Shown here in pieces: positions 1-8,427 of a DNA stretch of 64,000 bases (positions within the stretch are counted from its first letter, which is position 1; the number at the start of each line of letters is the position of its first letter). A model generated the notes under the pieces. The model had not been told where the DNA came from and did no database searches. It saw nothing but the letters and a program-made list of their open reading frames with translations. The position numbers and the translations under genes were made by a program. The stretch covers positions 1,804,501 to 1,868,500 of the forward strand of contig NZ_CP022121.1 in assembly GCF_002224645.1 (NCBI RefSeq), written 5' to 3'. This DNA is from Dehalobacterium formicoaceticum. Its GTDB lineage: Bacteria; Bacillota; Dehalobacteriia; Dehalobacteriales; Dehalobacteriaceae.

Positions 1-2
1 TG

Positions 3-50
3 GTCTCAAGAATCGGTTTTGCTGCAGTTGAAGAGGCTGTTATAGGATAA
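3..50 (+). CDS. Possible C-terminal tail of an upstream gene (partial)
   Basis: One frame open from the window edge reads ...RIGFAAVEEAVIG and then stops at TAA. The composition looks like a real protein end, and it precedes a convergent ModE-like gene. The fragment is too short to name a family, and the start lies outside the window. Confidence 0.35.
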   Translation, partial: VSRIGFAAVEEAVIG

Positions 51-86
51 CAGGGTCCCGGGCGAAGGTTCGGAAGAAGTCAGTTG

Positions 87-413
87 TCAGTCAAAATGTT
101 TGTGGAATGCAGCTTCAATGGCTGCACCGCATTCTTTTTCAAAGGCCAGGTATTTATCCATGATCGTTTTCGCCTCGTCTGTAAGCTTTGACCCGCCGCC
201 ATCATGTCCTCCCGCATGACTGATGATTAAAGGAAAGCCCAGACGTTTTTCGATGTCCTTAATCAATTTATGGGCCTGACTATAAGACATATGAATCCTC
301 CGGGCAGCATGATTTAAAGAACCTGTTTCCTCAATGCCCTTTAGAAGAAGGTAAGGTCCCAGTCCAAAAGCCTTACCTTCTTTTTCTAACCAGATTTTAT
401 ATTTTACTTGCAC
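87..413 (-). CDS. ModE-like molybdate-responsive HTH protein (DNA-binding domain only)
   Basis: A 108-residue protein with a GTG start preceded by GAGGTGATC. It reads as a LysR/ModE-type winged helix: the segment LNHAARRIHMSYSQAHKLI (about residues 33-51) is the helix-turn-helix and a Gly/His-rich wing (HAGGHDGGGSKLT) follows. These are typical of the N-terminal domain of ModE. The C-terminal molybdate-binding (MOP) domain of full-length ModE is absent, so this is the short stand-alone form common in anaerobes. It is divergent from the molybdenum-hydroxylase maturation operon that begins at 668, so it probably controls that operon or molybdenum uptake. That role is inference from family and position. 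Confidence 0.8.
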   Translation of the reverse strand: MQVKYKIWLEKEGKAFGLGPYLLLKGIEETGSLNHAARRIHMSYSQAHKLIKDIEKRLGFPLIISHAGGHDGGGSKLTDEAKTIMDKYLAFEKECGAAIEAAFHKHFD

Positions 414-667
414 GTTTGATCACCTCAGTCAAAATTGTTGGAAGCTAATCCTATTCTAACGGTTTGCTTTTAAAAATGGAAGGGGAAAGCACAGGCAGGC
501 TCCCAAAGAATTTTTAATAAAACATTGATTCTTAGTCGCACCCGATATATTATTATGAATATAGCGTAGATCATAAAGAAAACTTGGCTTCCGTCAGGCC
601 AAAGGCAAACTTTTTAAATTTATCCTTTCTGAAAGTATAAAATTTATTTTTAGGCAAACTTGATAAT

Positions 668-1444
668 ATGAGGTGGTGGCATTTTGGGGTAAAACAAACA
701 TTGCAGGAAGCCTTCTCTGTATCCTCCGGTGATCTGGTGATTTTTGTGGGCGGCGGGGGCAAGACCGGCTCCATGAATCGTTTAGCCATAGAATTAATGG
801 CTTTGGGGAAAAGAGTCATCTATACTACGACAACGAAAATTTTTCCAACAGAACTTGCTAATGAGCTTCATTTAATTGGAGATTTGGAAACTTCTTTGCT
901 ATGGGAAAGGATTGTGCCCCAACCGGGCAGTATGGTGGTCCTGGGCAAGGAAATCAACTCAATGGGTAAGATCGTCGGATTGGACAAAGATCAAGTCAAT
1001 GGGCTGATGGGAGCGGCATCGGACTTGGTGATTCTAGTGGAAGGGGACGGGGCCAACGGCAAGCCCTTTAAAGCACCCAGAGATTATGAACCGGTGATCC
1101 CGGAAAAAGCCACTATTGTGGTTCCGGTTGTCGGGATCGATGCTTTGGATAAACCTTTAGATGATAAATATTTTCATGCCTGGGAGCAAATTTCTGCTTT
1201 AACCGACGTTCCCCGGGGAGGCATCATTCGAGGGAAGGATGTAGCCCAGGTGTTCTTACACGGGGACGGTTATCAAAAAGGGGTTCCTGACTCGGCACGT
1301 TGGATCCCTTTTATTAATAAGGCGGATACGGGGGAAGATGAGGTAAAAGCACAGGAGTTGGCAGGGATCCTGAAAGAAAAAGGCGTGGCAAGGGTGGTCT
1401 TTGGCTCTTTGAGGCGGGAAAATAATCCGGTGGAAGTGGTGTGA
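668..1444 (+). CDS. yqeC: YqeC-like selenium-cofactor / molybdenum hydroxylase maturation protein
   Basis: A 258-residue protein with an N-terminal glycine-rich nucleotide-binding loop (VGGGGKTGSM, about residues 28-37) and a TTTTKIFPT segment. Both are hallmarks of the YqeC family. With YqeB, this family marks genomes that make selenium-dependent molybdenum hydroxylases, where a labile selenium ligand is inserted into the molybdenum site. The exact biochemical step is unknown. It is the first gene of a same-strand block running to 5197. The ATG at 668 has only a weak ribosome site, so a later start such as TTG 701 is possible. Family assignment is firm; function is by genomic association. 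Confidence 0.82.
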   Translation: MRWWHFGVKQTLQEAFSVSSGDLVIFVGGGGKTGSMNRLAIELMALGKRVIYTTTTKIFPTELANELHLIGDLETSLLWERIVPQPGSMVVLGKEINSMGKIVGLDKDQVNGLMGAASDLVILVEGDGANGKPFKAPRDYEPVIPEKATIVVPVVGIDALDKPLDDKYFHAWEQISALTDVPRGGIIRGKDVAQVFLHGDGYQKGVPDSARWIPFINKADTGEDEVKAQELAGILKEKGVARVVFGSLRRENNPVEVV

Positions 1445-1504
1445 GCTGATTCAGGAAAAAGCTGCCCGGGCTAAACCGGTCATATCAATAAGGGAGTAAG
1501 GAAA

Positions 1505-2149
1505 TTGGGTAAGATTAAAGCCATGATTTTAGCGGCCGGCTTCTCCAGCCGTATGAAGACAAATAAAATGCTGTTGCCCCTGGGGGAGATGACGATTATC
1601 GAAAATACCCTCCAGGGATTTCTTCAGTCAGAGGTAGATGGTGTGGCTGTGGTACTGGGCCATGATAAAGAAAAAATAGCCAGGGTTTTAACCCCTTATC
1701 CGGTGCAATTCATCGAAAACCCTCGTTTTTCACAGGGTATGAGCACTTCTGTGCAGGCAGGCATAGAGCAGCTGCAAGGGGATCAGGATCTGGATGGGGT
1801 GATGATCACCCCCGGAGACATGCCCTTTATTCAGGCCAAAACCGTAGATGGTATTATCAAGATCTTTCGGGAATTTGCTTATCCTATTATTATTCCTGTT
1901 TATCAAGGGAGAAGAGGACATCCTGTTTTTTTTGCTAAGGAACTCATGCCTCAGCTTTTGGCTGTATCCGGAGACATGGGTGCCCGGGGTGTGATTCGCA
2001 GCAATCCGGAAAAATGTTTTTTTCTGGAGGTAGATGATCCGGGGATTCTGATTGATATGGATGCACCGGAGGAATATGATAAATGGCGCGATTCAGGGTT
2101 AAATCCCAAGGACATTAAGGAAATTAAGGACATTTTTGATATTAGATAA
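1505..2149 (+). CDS. MocA/YgfJ-like molybdenum cofactor nucleotidyltransferase
   Basis: A 214-residue protein with a TTG start behind GGGAGTAAGGA. The N-terminus AMILAAGFSSRMKTNKMLLPL is the nucleotidyltransferase signature of MobA/MocA enzymes, and PGDMPFI (near residue 100) is the metal/nucleotide-binding segment. MocA attaches CMP to molybdopterin to make the cytosine dinucleotide cofactor used by xanthine-dehydrogenase-family enzymes. YgfJ-type homologues occur beside yqeB/yqeC. Here it lies between yqeC and the yqeB-xdhC fusion, which supports a role in cofactor maturation for a molybdenum hydroxylase. MocA and YgfJ cannot be separated by eye. Confidence 0.85.
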   Translation: MGKIKAMILAAGFSSRMKTNKMLLPLGEMTIIENTLQGFLQSEVDGVAVVLGHDKEKIARVLTPYPVQFIENPRFSQGMSTSVQAGIEQLQGDQDLDGVMITPGDMPFIQAKTVDGIIKIFREFAYPIIIPVYQGRRGHPVFFAKELMPQLLAVSGDMGARGVIRSNPEKCFFLEVDDPGILIDMDAPEEYDKWRDSGLNPKDIKEIKDIFDIR

Positions 2150-2196
2150 ATCAGAGACATTAAAGATATTAAGGAGATATTAGGGGAGGGCTGGAA

Positions 2197-3846
2197 GTGT
2201 ACTTAAACTATGTATTGATCAAAGGAGCCGGGGATCTGGCCAGTGGTGTGGCATCTCTGCTGCATCAGGCAGGGTTCCCTGTTGTTATGACGGAGCTTGA
2301 TCAGCCTACCTGTGTGCGGAGACTCGTTTCATTTGCCGATGCTGTTTACCAGGGTGAAACCCAGGTGGAAGGGGTGCAAGGTATTTTAGTGAAATCTTTT
2401 TCCGAGGCCATGGAGGTAACAAAAAAGGGAGCAGTTGCCATCATTATTGACCCTCAGGGCAAGACGGCCCAGGAGCATCCACCGGAAATCTACATTGATG
2501 CGTCCATGATGAAGAAAAACAGGGGATGCCGTCCGGACCTGGGACGAATTGTCATTGCTTTAGGGCCCGGTTTTGAGGCGGGCAAGGATTCTCATGCTGT
2601 TATTGAGACGCAAAGAGGACCCCATTTAGGAGAAATCATTTTTTCCGGCCGGGCGATTCCGGACAGCGGAATTCCCGGGGATGTATTAGGTTATACCGCA
2701 GAAAGGCTGATCCGCTCATCGGCAGACGGCATTTTTCAGGAGGTTAAAGCTATCGGTGATGAGGTGGATGCAGGAGATATTGTGGCCTATGTGGAGGACC
2801 AGCCGGTCAGGGCACAGATTTCCGGGACGATACGGGGTCTTTTAAAATCTGGCTTAAAGGTGAAAGCTGGGATGAAAGCAGGGGATATCCATCCGGAAAA
2901 AGGCGTAGCTGTGGCAGATCAGGTCACGGATAAGGCTTGGATCATTGGCTTAGGAGTGCTACGGGCAATTTTGACATTAAGGAAGAAAAACAACCCGTCG
3001 CCAAGAGAGGAAAAGCGGGAGCTTTTTTCTCAGCTGGAACAATGCATGAAACAAGGAAAAGGCGGGGTTCTTTATACCTTGTTGGAGGCAGATGATTTGG
3101 AAGAACTGGAGCCGGGAGCACGAATGCTGGTGCTCCCCAGCGGGGCAAGTGTCGGTACCCTGGGTCTTCCTGCCTTGGATCGTGATATGCTGCATATGGG
3201 TCAAAGCAAAGATAAGATGGCCCAAGGAGCAGAAATGATCCCCTGGCCTCTGCCCTGGAGTAAAATGACCGGATTGAACGGATCTTCTTCAGACCAAAGG
3301 GTGCAGATCCTCCGGGAATGGGTGGTCTCCCAGAAAAAAATCATTATCTTTGGCGGCGGACATATTTCTTTGCCCCTGGCGGAAATGGCTTTGATTTTAG
3401 GCTTCCGGGTATTTGTCGTAGATGATCGGGAGGAGTTTTCCAATCCCCGGCGTTTCCCCGGAGCGGAGAAAACAATTTGCTGTAATTTTTCAGAGCTGAT
3501 TGAAAAAGATCTCCTGGCGGGTGAGATTGATCCTGCCACCAGTATCGTCATCGTGACCCGGGGACATCTTCAGGACCGAGCCTGTGCCGAATATGTGATC
3601 GGCTCCAATGCGGCCTATATTGGCATGATTGGCAGTAAACCCAAGGTGCAAAGTACTTTCCGAAAGATGCTGGAAAGCGGTTTTACCCGGGAAGAACTAA
3701 GCAAAATTTCTGCCCCGATCGGATTAGATTTTGGCGGACAAAGCCCGGCTGAAATTGCATTAAGTATTCTGGCCGAGATTGTTGCATCTCAATATGGGGC
3801 CAGCGGAAAGCCTGTCAAGGAATTGAAAGGGGTGATTTTGCCATGA
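2197..3846 (+). CDS. YqeB-XdhC fusion, molybdenum hydroxylase maturation protein
   Basis: A 549-residue protein with a GTG start behind GGGGAGGG. Residues 1 to about 265 are YqeB: it opens with VLIKGAGDLASGVASLLHQAG and carries GPHLGEIIFSGRAIPD and an internal barrel-like segment. Residues about 365-549 are XdhC: the Rossmann-type motif IIFGGGHISLPLAEMA, then VVDDREEFSNPRRFPGA, VTRGHLQD and IGMIGSKPK. XdhC loads sulfurated molybdenum cofactor into xanthine-dehydrogenase-type enzymes. YqeB is tied to the selenium form. These are usually separate genes. The link between them (about 270-360) has no obvious domain. It overlaps the next gene by four bases (ATGA), so translation is probably coupled. 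Confidence 0.88.
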   Translation: MYLNYVLIKGAGDLASGVASLLHQAGFPVVMTELDQPTCVRRLVSFADAVYQGETQVEGVQGILVKSFSEAMEVTKKGAVAIIIDPQGKTAQEHPPEIYIDASMMKKNRGCRPDLGRIVIALGPGFEAGKDSHAVIETQRGPHLGEIIFSGRAIPDSGIPGDVLGYTAERLIRSSADGIFQEVKAIGDEVDAGDIVAYVEDQPVRAQISGTIRGLLKSGLKVKAGMKAGDIHPEKGVAVADQVTDKAWIIGLGVLRAILTLRKKNNPSPREEKRELFSQLEQCMKQGKGGVLYTLLEADDLEELEPGARMLVLPSGASVGTLGLPALDRDMLHMGQSKDKMAQGAEMIPWPLPWSKMTGLNGSSSDQRVQILREWVVSQKKIIIFGGGHISLPLAEMALILGFRVFVVDDREEFSNPRRFPGAEKTICCNFSELIEKDLLAGEIDPATSIVIVTRGHLQDRACAEYVIGSNAAYIGMIGSKPKVQSTFRKMLESGFTREELSKISAPIGLDFGGQSPAEIALSILAEIVASQYGASGKPVKELKGVILP

Positions 3847-4139
3847 ATAAGGAAGTAATGGATGGGATCAGGGAAGCCCTGAACAAGGAAGAAAATATCG
3901 TTCTGGTTACCCTTACCCATACAGACGGATCCACGCCGAGAAAAGCAGGTACCAACATGATTGTTTATCCTGACGCTTCGATTATCGGGACTATCGGCGG
4001 AGGAGCTTTTGAATTCCAGGCCATCAAAAAAGCCCGGGAGGTTTATGAGACCAAGCAGTCTGTTTATTGGAAATGTGATTTGGAGGATTTGGGCATGGCC
4101 TGCGGTGGAAAGGGCTCTGTCTTAATTGAATATATTTAA
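3843..4139 (+). CDS. XdhC/CoxI N-terminal domain protein
   Basis: A 98-residue protein that starts inside the stop region of the upstream fusion (ATGA overlap). VTLTHTDGSTPRKAGTNM and GTIGGGAFE are the N-terminal XdhC_CoxI domain, and MACGGKGSVLIEYI matches the end of that domain. In classical XdhC the two halves are one protein. Here the C-terminal Rossmann half is fused to YqeB and the N-terminal half is separate, so the two products together probably make one functional XdhC. The split is seen in sequence; the partnership is inference. Confidence 0.82.
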   Translation: MNKEVMDGIREALNKEENIVLVTLTHTDGSTPRKAGTNMIVYPDASIIGTIGGGAFEFQAIKKAREVYETKQSVYWKCDLEDLGMACGGKGSVLIEYI

Positions 4140-4177
4140 CCATTTTGATTTGGCGTTATTTTAGCGGAGGTGCTGTT

Positions 4178-5197
4178 ATGGAAAAAATTGCGGTTCAGGA
4201 TGCCGTAGGGACAATTTTGTGCCAGGATATTACCAAAATTATCCCAGGTGAATTTAAAGGCCGGGCCTTTAAAAAGGGCCATGTCATACGGGAAGAAGAC
4301 GTAGAAACATTGTTAAATCTTGGCAAGGAGCATATTTATGTATGGGCACCGGAACCGGGGGAAATTCATGAAAATGATGCTGCTTTACGATTGGCAGAGG
4401 CCACCGCAGGGCAAAATATCTCCTTTGGCGAACCTAATGAAGGAAAATGCTCCCTGACGGCTGAGGTCAAGGGATTATTCAAGGTGAATTCCCAGTTGCT
4501 TTATGAGATCAATTCGGTGGATATGGTATCCATTGCCAGCCTGCCCACGAATTTCCCTGTGGAAAAAGATCAGAAGCTGGCCGGGGCCCGGGTCATTCCT
4601 TTGGTTGTCCCCGAGGAGCAGGTGCTTCAGGTGGAAAAGCTGTGCCGGGAACAGGGGGCAGCATTTCAGGTCAAGCCTTATCACAAGCTGAAAGCCGGGA
4701 TTATCACTACCGGCAGCGAGGTCTATAAGGGGCGGATTGAAGACAAGTTTGGCCCGGTGATGAAAGAAAAAATCGCTGCCTTCGAGAGCGAGCTTCTGGG
4801 ACATGTGCTCTGTGACGATGATTTGGATATGATCGAAAGCTCCATTCACAATTTTGTTAATCAGGGGGCGGATTTGATTATTTTAACGGGAGGGATGTCG
4901 GTAGATCCAGATGATCTTACTCCCGGCGCCATTAAAAAAAGCGGCGCCCGTATTGTCACCTATGGCGTTCCTGCTCAGCCGGGAAACATGTTTCTTTGCG
5001 CTTATTTAGGAAAAACCGTGCTGGTGGGAGTGCCCGGATGTGCCATGTTTAACCGCACCACGGTGCTGGATGTGGTTTTGCCCCGTATCTTTGCCGGGGA
5101 AGAATTAGTTAAGGCTGATTTTATTAAGATGGGCGAAGGGGGTCTTTGCTCTGCTTGCAAGGAATGTACGTATCCCCAGTGCTATTTTGGCAGATAA
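4178..5197 (+). CDS. Molybdopterin-binding protein (MoeA/MogA-type domain)
   Basis: A 339-residue protein. ATG 4178 is chosen over an upstream TTG because AGCGGAGG lies just before it. The segment GIITTGSEVYKGRIEDKFGP (about residues 182-201), DLIILTGGMSVDPDD and the later VPGCAMFNR are the molybdopterin-binding fold shared by MoeA and MogA. The N-terminus resembles the MoeA-related proteins found beside xanthine dehydrogenase maturation genes. The C-terminus has a Cys cluster (CSACKECTYPQC) that may bind a metal. It closes the maturation operon. It may handle or present molybdopterin to the XdhC/YqeB proteins rather than being the housekeeping MoeA. Confidence 0.8.
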   Translation: MEKIAVQDAVGTILCQDITKIIPGEFKGRAFKKGHVIREEDVETLLNLGKEHIYVWAPEPGEIHENDAALRLAEATAGQNISFGEPNEGKCSLTAEVKGLFKVNSQLLYEINSVDMVSIASLPTNFPVEKDQKLAGARVIPLVVPEEQVLQVEKLCREQGAAFQVKPYHKLKAGIITTGSEVYKGRIEDKFGPVMKEKIAAFESELLGHVLCDDDLDMIESSIHNFVNQGADLIILTGGMSVDPDDLTPGAIKKSGARIVTYGVPAQPGNMFLCAYLGKTVLVGVPGCAMFNRTTVLDVVLPRIFAGEELVKADFIKMGEGGLCSACKECTYPQCYFGR

Positions 5198-5252
5198 AGA
5201 GCAGATAAAGAAAAGGTTCTTTGAGAAAAACAAAAAGAATAGATTAAAATCA

Positions 5253-5296
5253 AAAACAGGGTGGATCCTTATGATCTTAAGGAGACACCCTGTTTT
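5253..5296 (+). other. GA-containing hairpin, copy 1 (possible terminator or structured RNA)
   Basis: An 11-bp outer stem (AAAACAGGGTG with CACCCTGTTTT) encloses an internal loop of GA opposite GA and a 6-bp inner stem (TCCTTA with TAAGGA). It lies 56 bases after the molybdopterin-binding gene and ends in a T-rich stretch, so it can act as that operon's terminator. A near copy is at 17853-17886, where one inner pair changes to a wobble. The repeated architecture suggests more than a simple terminator. Confidence 0.6.
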
Positions 5297-5439
5297 GTTG
5301 CTATGTTGTATAAAACTCTGTAATTAATTTATCAAGCTCTTGTTATTTAAAACATCTTAAAAGGTCTAAAGTGCTGATAGTATGCTTATATTACTATGCT
5401 TTATGCGATAATAATTAAGACATTATATATAGTGTAAAT

Positions 5440-5493
5440 ATTCTAACAAATATTCTAGACAGAATACAATAGATTCTAAACAGAATACAATAA
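5440..5493 (+). promoter_or_regulatory. Tandem 21-bp operator-like repeats upstream of mtmC
   Basis: Two consecutive 21-bp units start at 5452 and 5473 and differ at only two positions. Each contains the inverted repeat ATTCT-N4-AGAAT followed by ACAATA. A partial third copy (ATTCTAACAAAT) starts at 5440. The 21-bp period places protein sites on one helix face. The array is 120 bases before mtmC in an otherwise AT-rich gap of about 320 bases, and is the best candidate operator for the methylamine operon. Confidence 0.55.
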
Positions 5494-5615
5494 GCAATGC
5501 AAAAATTTTGCTATTATTATTCATATGACAAGACAAGATTTCTAACCCTGAAAGGAAGGAGGGGCAAAGACCTTTTTTTGCAGTGTATCATTATTTAAAT
5601 TAAGGGGGGGTTATT

Positions 5616-6260
5616 GTGTCAGATAAAATATTTGAGGATTTAAAAAATGCTGTAATAGATTTAAATCCGGATGCGGCTATTGTTGCCGCCAAAGCAGCTA
5701 TGGCAGCTAATATAAATCCGGTGGACGGGATCGATAAGGGACTGTCGGAAGGTATGAGTGTGATTGTAGAGCGTTTTGATGAAGGGGAACTGTTCATGCC
5801 CCAGATCTTGATTGCTGCTCAAGCATTCCAAAATGCCTGTGAAATATTACAGAGCGGAATTTCCAAAGAAGATATTGCCAAAATGAGCAATGGCAAGGTA
5901 TTGTTCTTTTCAGTTGCCGGTGATATTCACGATATCGGCAAAAATATTGTCAAGACCATGCTGATGGCCAATAATTTTGAAGTAAAAGATTTGGGCCGTG
6001 ATGTGGGATCTGACACCGTCATTGACGTTGCCATTGAGTGGGGCGCAGATGTTGTGGCAGGCTCTGCCCTTATGACCACAACCATGCCTGCCCAGCGTGA
6101 TGTAATCAATGGCCTGATTGAACGCGGAGTGCGCGACAAGTTTAAGGTTATGTTCGGCGGCGCCCCTGTAACAGAGGCATGGTGTAAAGAAATTGGTGCT
6201 GATGCTTATGGTGACAATGCTGCCGATGCTGTTAGAATAGCTAAAGAATTAGTGAAATAA
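5616..6260 (+). CDS. mtmC: Monomethylamine corrinoid protein
   Basis: A 214-residue protein with a GTG start behind AAGGGGGGG. It is a two-domain corrinoid protein: an N-terminal helical cap (residues about 1-90) and a cobalamin-binding Rossmann domain with GDIHDIGKNIV, where His105 is the lower axial cobalt ligand of the DxHxxG motif, then GSALMTTTMPAQ and GGAPVTEAW. It accepts the methyl group from the methylamine methyltransferase and passes it on toward a folate- or CoM-type acceptor. The next gene, 19 bases downstream, is the Pyl-containing mtmB, so the assignment as MtmC rests on both family and neighbour. Confidence 0.92.
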   Translation: MSDKIFEDLKNAVIDLNPDAAIVAAKAAMAANINPVDGIDKGLSEGMSVIVERFDEGELFMPQILIAAQAFQNACEILQSGISKEDIAKMSNGKVLFFSVAGDIHDIGKNIVKTMLMANNFEVKDLGRDVGSDTVIDVAIEWGADVVAGSALMTTTMPAQRDVINGLIERGVRDKFKVMFGGAPVTEAWCKEIGADAYGDNAADAVRIAKELVK

Positions 6261-6279
6261 AAAGGAAGGTGTTGAGACC

Positions 6280-7665
6280 ATGACTTATAAGCAAAGAGTA
6301 GGAATATTCGAAGCTTACCACCGTGCTATCACAGGTCCCCGGGTCAGTGAGTCGGAGTGGGATAACAAGATTATTCCCGAGAACCTTACGCGCCTGAAAG
6401 AAAAATACAATATTAAAATGGACAAAAAGCAGATTATCCCCACAGATCCGGAACTGATTAATAATCTGTACAAAGCTGGTTTTGAAATGCTTGCCACAAC
6501 CGGCGTCTATTGCATTGATACCGGTCGCGTGATCAAATACACCGAGGAAGAAATCCTTACCGCCATTAAAGATGCTCCCAAAGAGTTCTACCTGGGCGAG
6601 GGCAATGATGCTGTTTTGATGAAGGACCGTAAACATACCGACAGCCGCCCGCCCATCATTCAAGGCGGCCCCACCGGCGCACCTGTCTCTGAAGAACAAT
6701 TTCTTAATATGCATGAAGCTTATGCCAAAGAACCTCTCGTGGATACGATTGTAAACGGTGTGCTCCAGAAAATCCACGGCCATGACCCTGTACCCAACAG
6801 TCCCTGGGAAATTGCGGCAGTTCGCTCTGAAGTTCAAATGCTGCGCTTAGCCCAAACTCGTGCCGGACGCAGCGGCATGGGGTTGTAGGGGAGTGAAACA
6901 TCTCTTTCCGCAGCAGGTGTCATTGCATCAGATTTCGAAGGTGGAATGCGCCGCACCGATAGCCATGAAGTCTCTCAATTGAATGAACTGAAGATTGATG
7001 TCAGTGCACTCACCTTCTGTTCATATTATGTATTGAGTGACCAAACTATCATGTGTGAGCATATGCCCATCTACGGAGGCTATGCCGGAGGTCTCGAGGA
7101 GACGACCATCAGCGACGTAGCCAGTACGCTAAATGCTTTTGTGATGGCCCAAGCTAATTATGTGTTGGATGGTCCCGTTCATGTGCGCTGGGGAATTACT
7201 ACCGCCAGAGAGGCTCTGGCAGTGGCAGGCCACTGTGCCATGGCAATTAACGCCAATACAGAACTGATGCTTGCTAACCAATACTATACCATGGCTGGTC
7301 CCTGTACTGTTATGTGCTTGCTGGAAACGGCAGCCCAGGCGATCACCGATACGGCAAGCGGCCGTGAGCTGCTCTCCGGTGTTGCCGCCGCTAAAGGGGT
7401 AACGACCAACTGCAATACACCAATGGAAGCACGTTTTATGGCGGAAGTTGCCCGTGCCTCCGCAGGTGTGGATCTCAATGTTATTAACCCAATCCTGGAT
7501 GAGTTGATCGGCATGTATGAAAAAGATTACAAGACAGCTCCTGCAGGCAAAATATTCGACGATTGCTATGACCTTGTCACCTTGACCCCTTCTGATGAAT
7601 ATGTCAAGGTTTATGACGAAGCAGCAGCTATCATGGAAAAACTGGGTCTTAAATTAGGGAAATAA
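6280..7665 (+). CDS. mtmB: Monomethylamine methyltransferase with in-frame UAG (pyrrolysine)
   Basis: A 461-residue enzyme read through the amber codon at 6886-6888, which is codon 203. From memory of the archaeal family, MtmB is about 458 residues with pyrrolysine at 202, so length and position agree. The reading frame and family similarity continue uninterrupted on both sides: GRSGMGL-O-GSETSLSAAG, then TDSHEVSQLNELKID and MPIYGGYAGG, which are family landmarks. It transfers the methyl group of monomethylamine to the corrinoid of MtmC. The ATG start sits behind AAGGAAGGTG. Without UAG suppression only a 202-residue fragment lacking half of the barrel would form. MttB and MtbB have their Pyl much further in, so they are excluded. 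Confidence 0.93.
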
Positions 7666-7738
7666 ACGAATTATTGGCTATGGTAGAAGACGCCAAAAAG
7701 TTGGCAAATTGGTAATAGGACAGGTTCCCTTAATGACA

Positions 7739-7772
7739 ATTGCTGCCCGTGGCAATCATCCACGGGCGGCAA
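7739..7772 (+). other. Hairpin between mtmB and the membrane-protein genes
   Basis: A strong stem (TTGCTGCCCGTGG paired with CCACGGGCGGCAA, one mismatch) with a 7-base loop, followed by no T tract. It is more likely an mRNA stabiliser, processing or attenuation site than a full terminator, and it separates the highly expressed mtmCB part from the transporter part. Confidence 0.5.
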
Positions 7773-7833
7773 CTATTACAGATGGCTTTAGCTTTTGGAA
7801 AAACCAAAACCGGGAACGCAAGGAGGGAAACAA

Positions 7834-8112
7834 ATGGAAGCGAAGATCAGAAAAATGTTTTTCGTGGACAGAACATTGATCATAACGTCTCTCGCTTTTC
7901 TCTGGGTGGTGTTGGTTTATGTGATGACAGTAGTAGCGGGGATGACCGATATCCTCCCGGCGCAAAAAATAGTGGCTTTAGGTGCCGGGATCATTGTCGG
8001 AGTCTCAGCGACAATAGGACTAGTGGCGTTAATCAGCCATTTGAAAAACAATAAAACTGAACTCTATACTGAGGACATAACCTGCGCCCCAGCGATGGGA
8101 GAAGAAAAATAA
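7834..8112 (+). CDS. Small two-helix membrane protein of the methylamine operon
   Basis: A 92-residue protein with ATG behind AAGGAGGGAAA. Two hydrophobic segments are visible (about residues 15-36, SLAFLWVVLVYVMTVVAGM, and about 43-65). A short polar tail contains one Cys. I do not recognise a named family. It is the first of three consecutive small membrane proteins between mtmB and the APC permease on the same strand, so it may be an accessory subunit of the transporter or of a membrane-bound step in methylamine use. That role is inference from position only. Confidence 0.7.
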   Translation: MEAKIRKMFFVDRTLIITSLAFLWVVLVYVMTVVAGMTDILPAQKIVALGAGIIVGVSATIGLVALISHLKNNKTELYTEDITCAPAMGEEK

Positions 8113-8133
8113 GGAAGAGGAGGTAAGCGAAAA

Positions 8134-8427
8134 ATGACTAAAAAGAAAAATGGCAGTTGGTTTATGGAAGCTTTTGATGTCTTGTTCGTCATGATCTTGT
8201 GTTTTGCCACCCTCCTTACTACCATGTTGATGCAGGGTGCTGTATTGGTCGGAGGCTCGGCCTCAGGCATGCATTATAGCTTTAATATTGCCAGTTTCCT
8301 CATGGTGGTAGCCGGACTAGTCATTTATATGGTTTACATCATACCCCACAGCGATAAAGAACTAAGGAAGATGGTTAATCATATTTTTGGTGAAAAAGAA
8401 AATAAAAAAGAGGAGGCAAAACTATGA
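8134..8427 (+). CDS. Small membrane protein of the methylamine operon
   Basis: A 97-residue protein with two predicted membrane segments (about residues 10-33 and 45-67) and a highly charged C-terminal tail (GEKENKKEEAKL). A ribosome site (GGAAGAGGAGG) precedes the ATG. It follows the previous small gene by 21 bases and overlaps the next by four bases (ATGA), which indicates co-translation. No known family recognised. Confidence 0.7.
   Translation: MTKKKNGSWFMEAFDVLFVMILCFATLLTTMLMQGAVLVGGSASGMHYSFNIASFLMVVAGLVIYMVYIIPHSDKELRKMVNHIFGEKENKKEEAKL

Noticed and set aside
5253-5296. Known riboswitch (for example molybdenum cofactor, guanidine, preQ1 or fluoride class)
   Set aside because: The hairpin does not match the core motifs of any class I know; it was left as an unnamed structured element.
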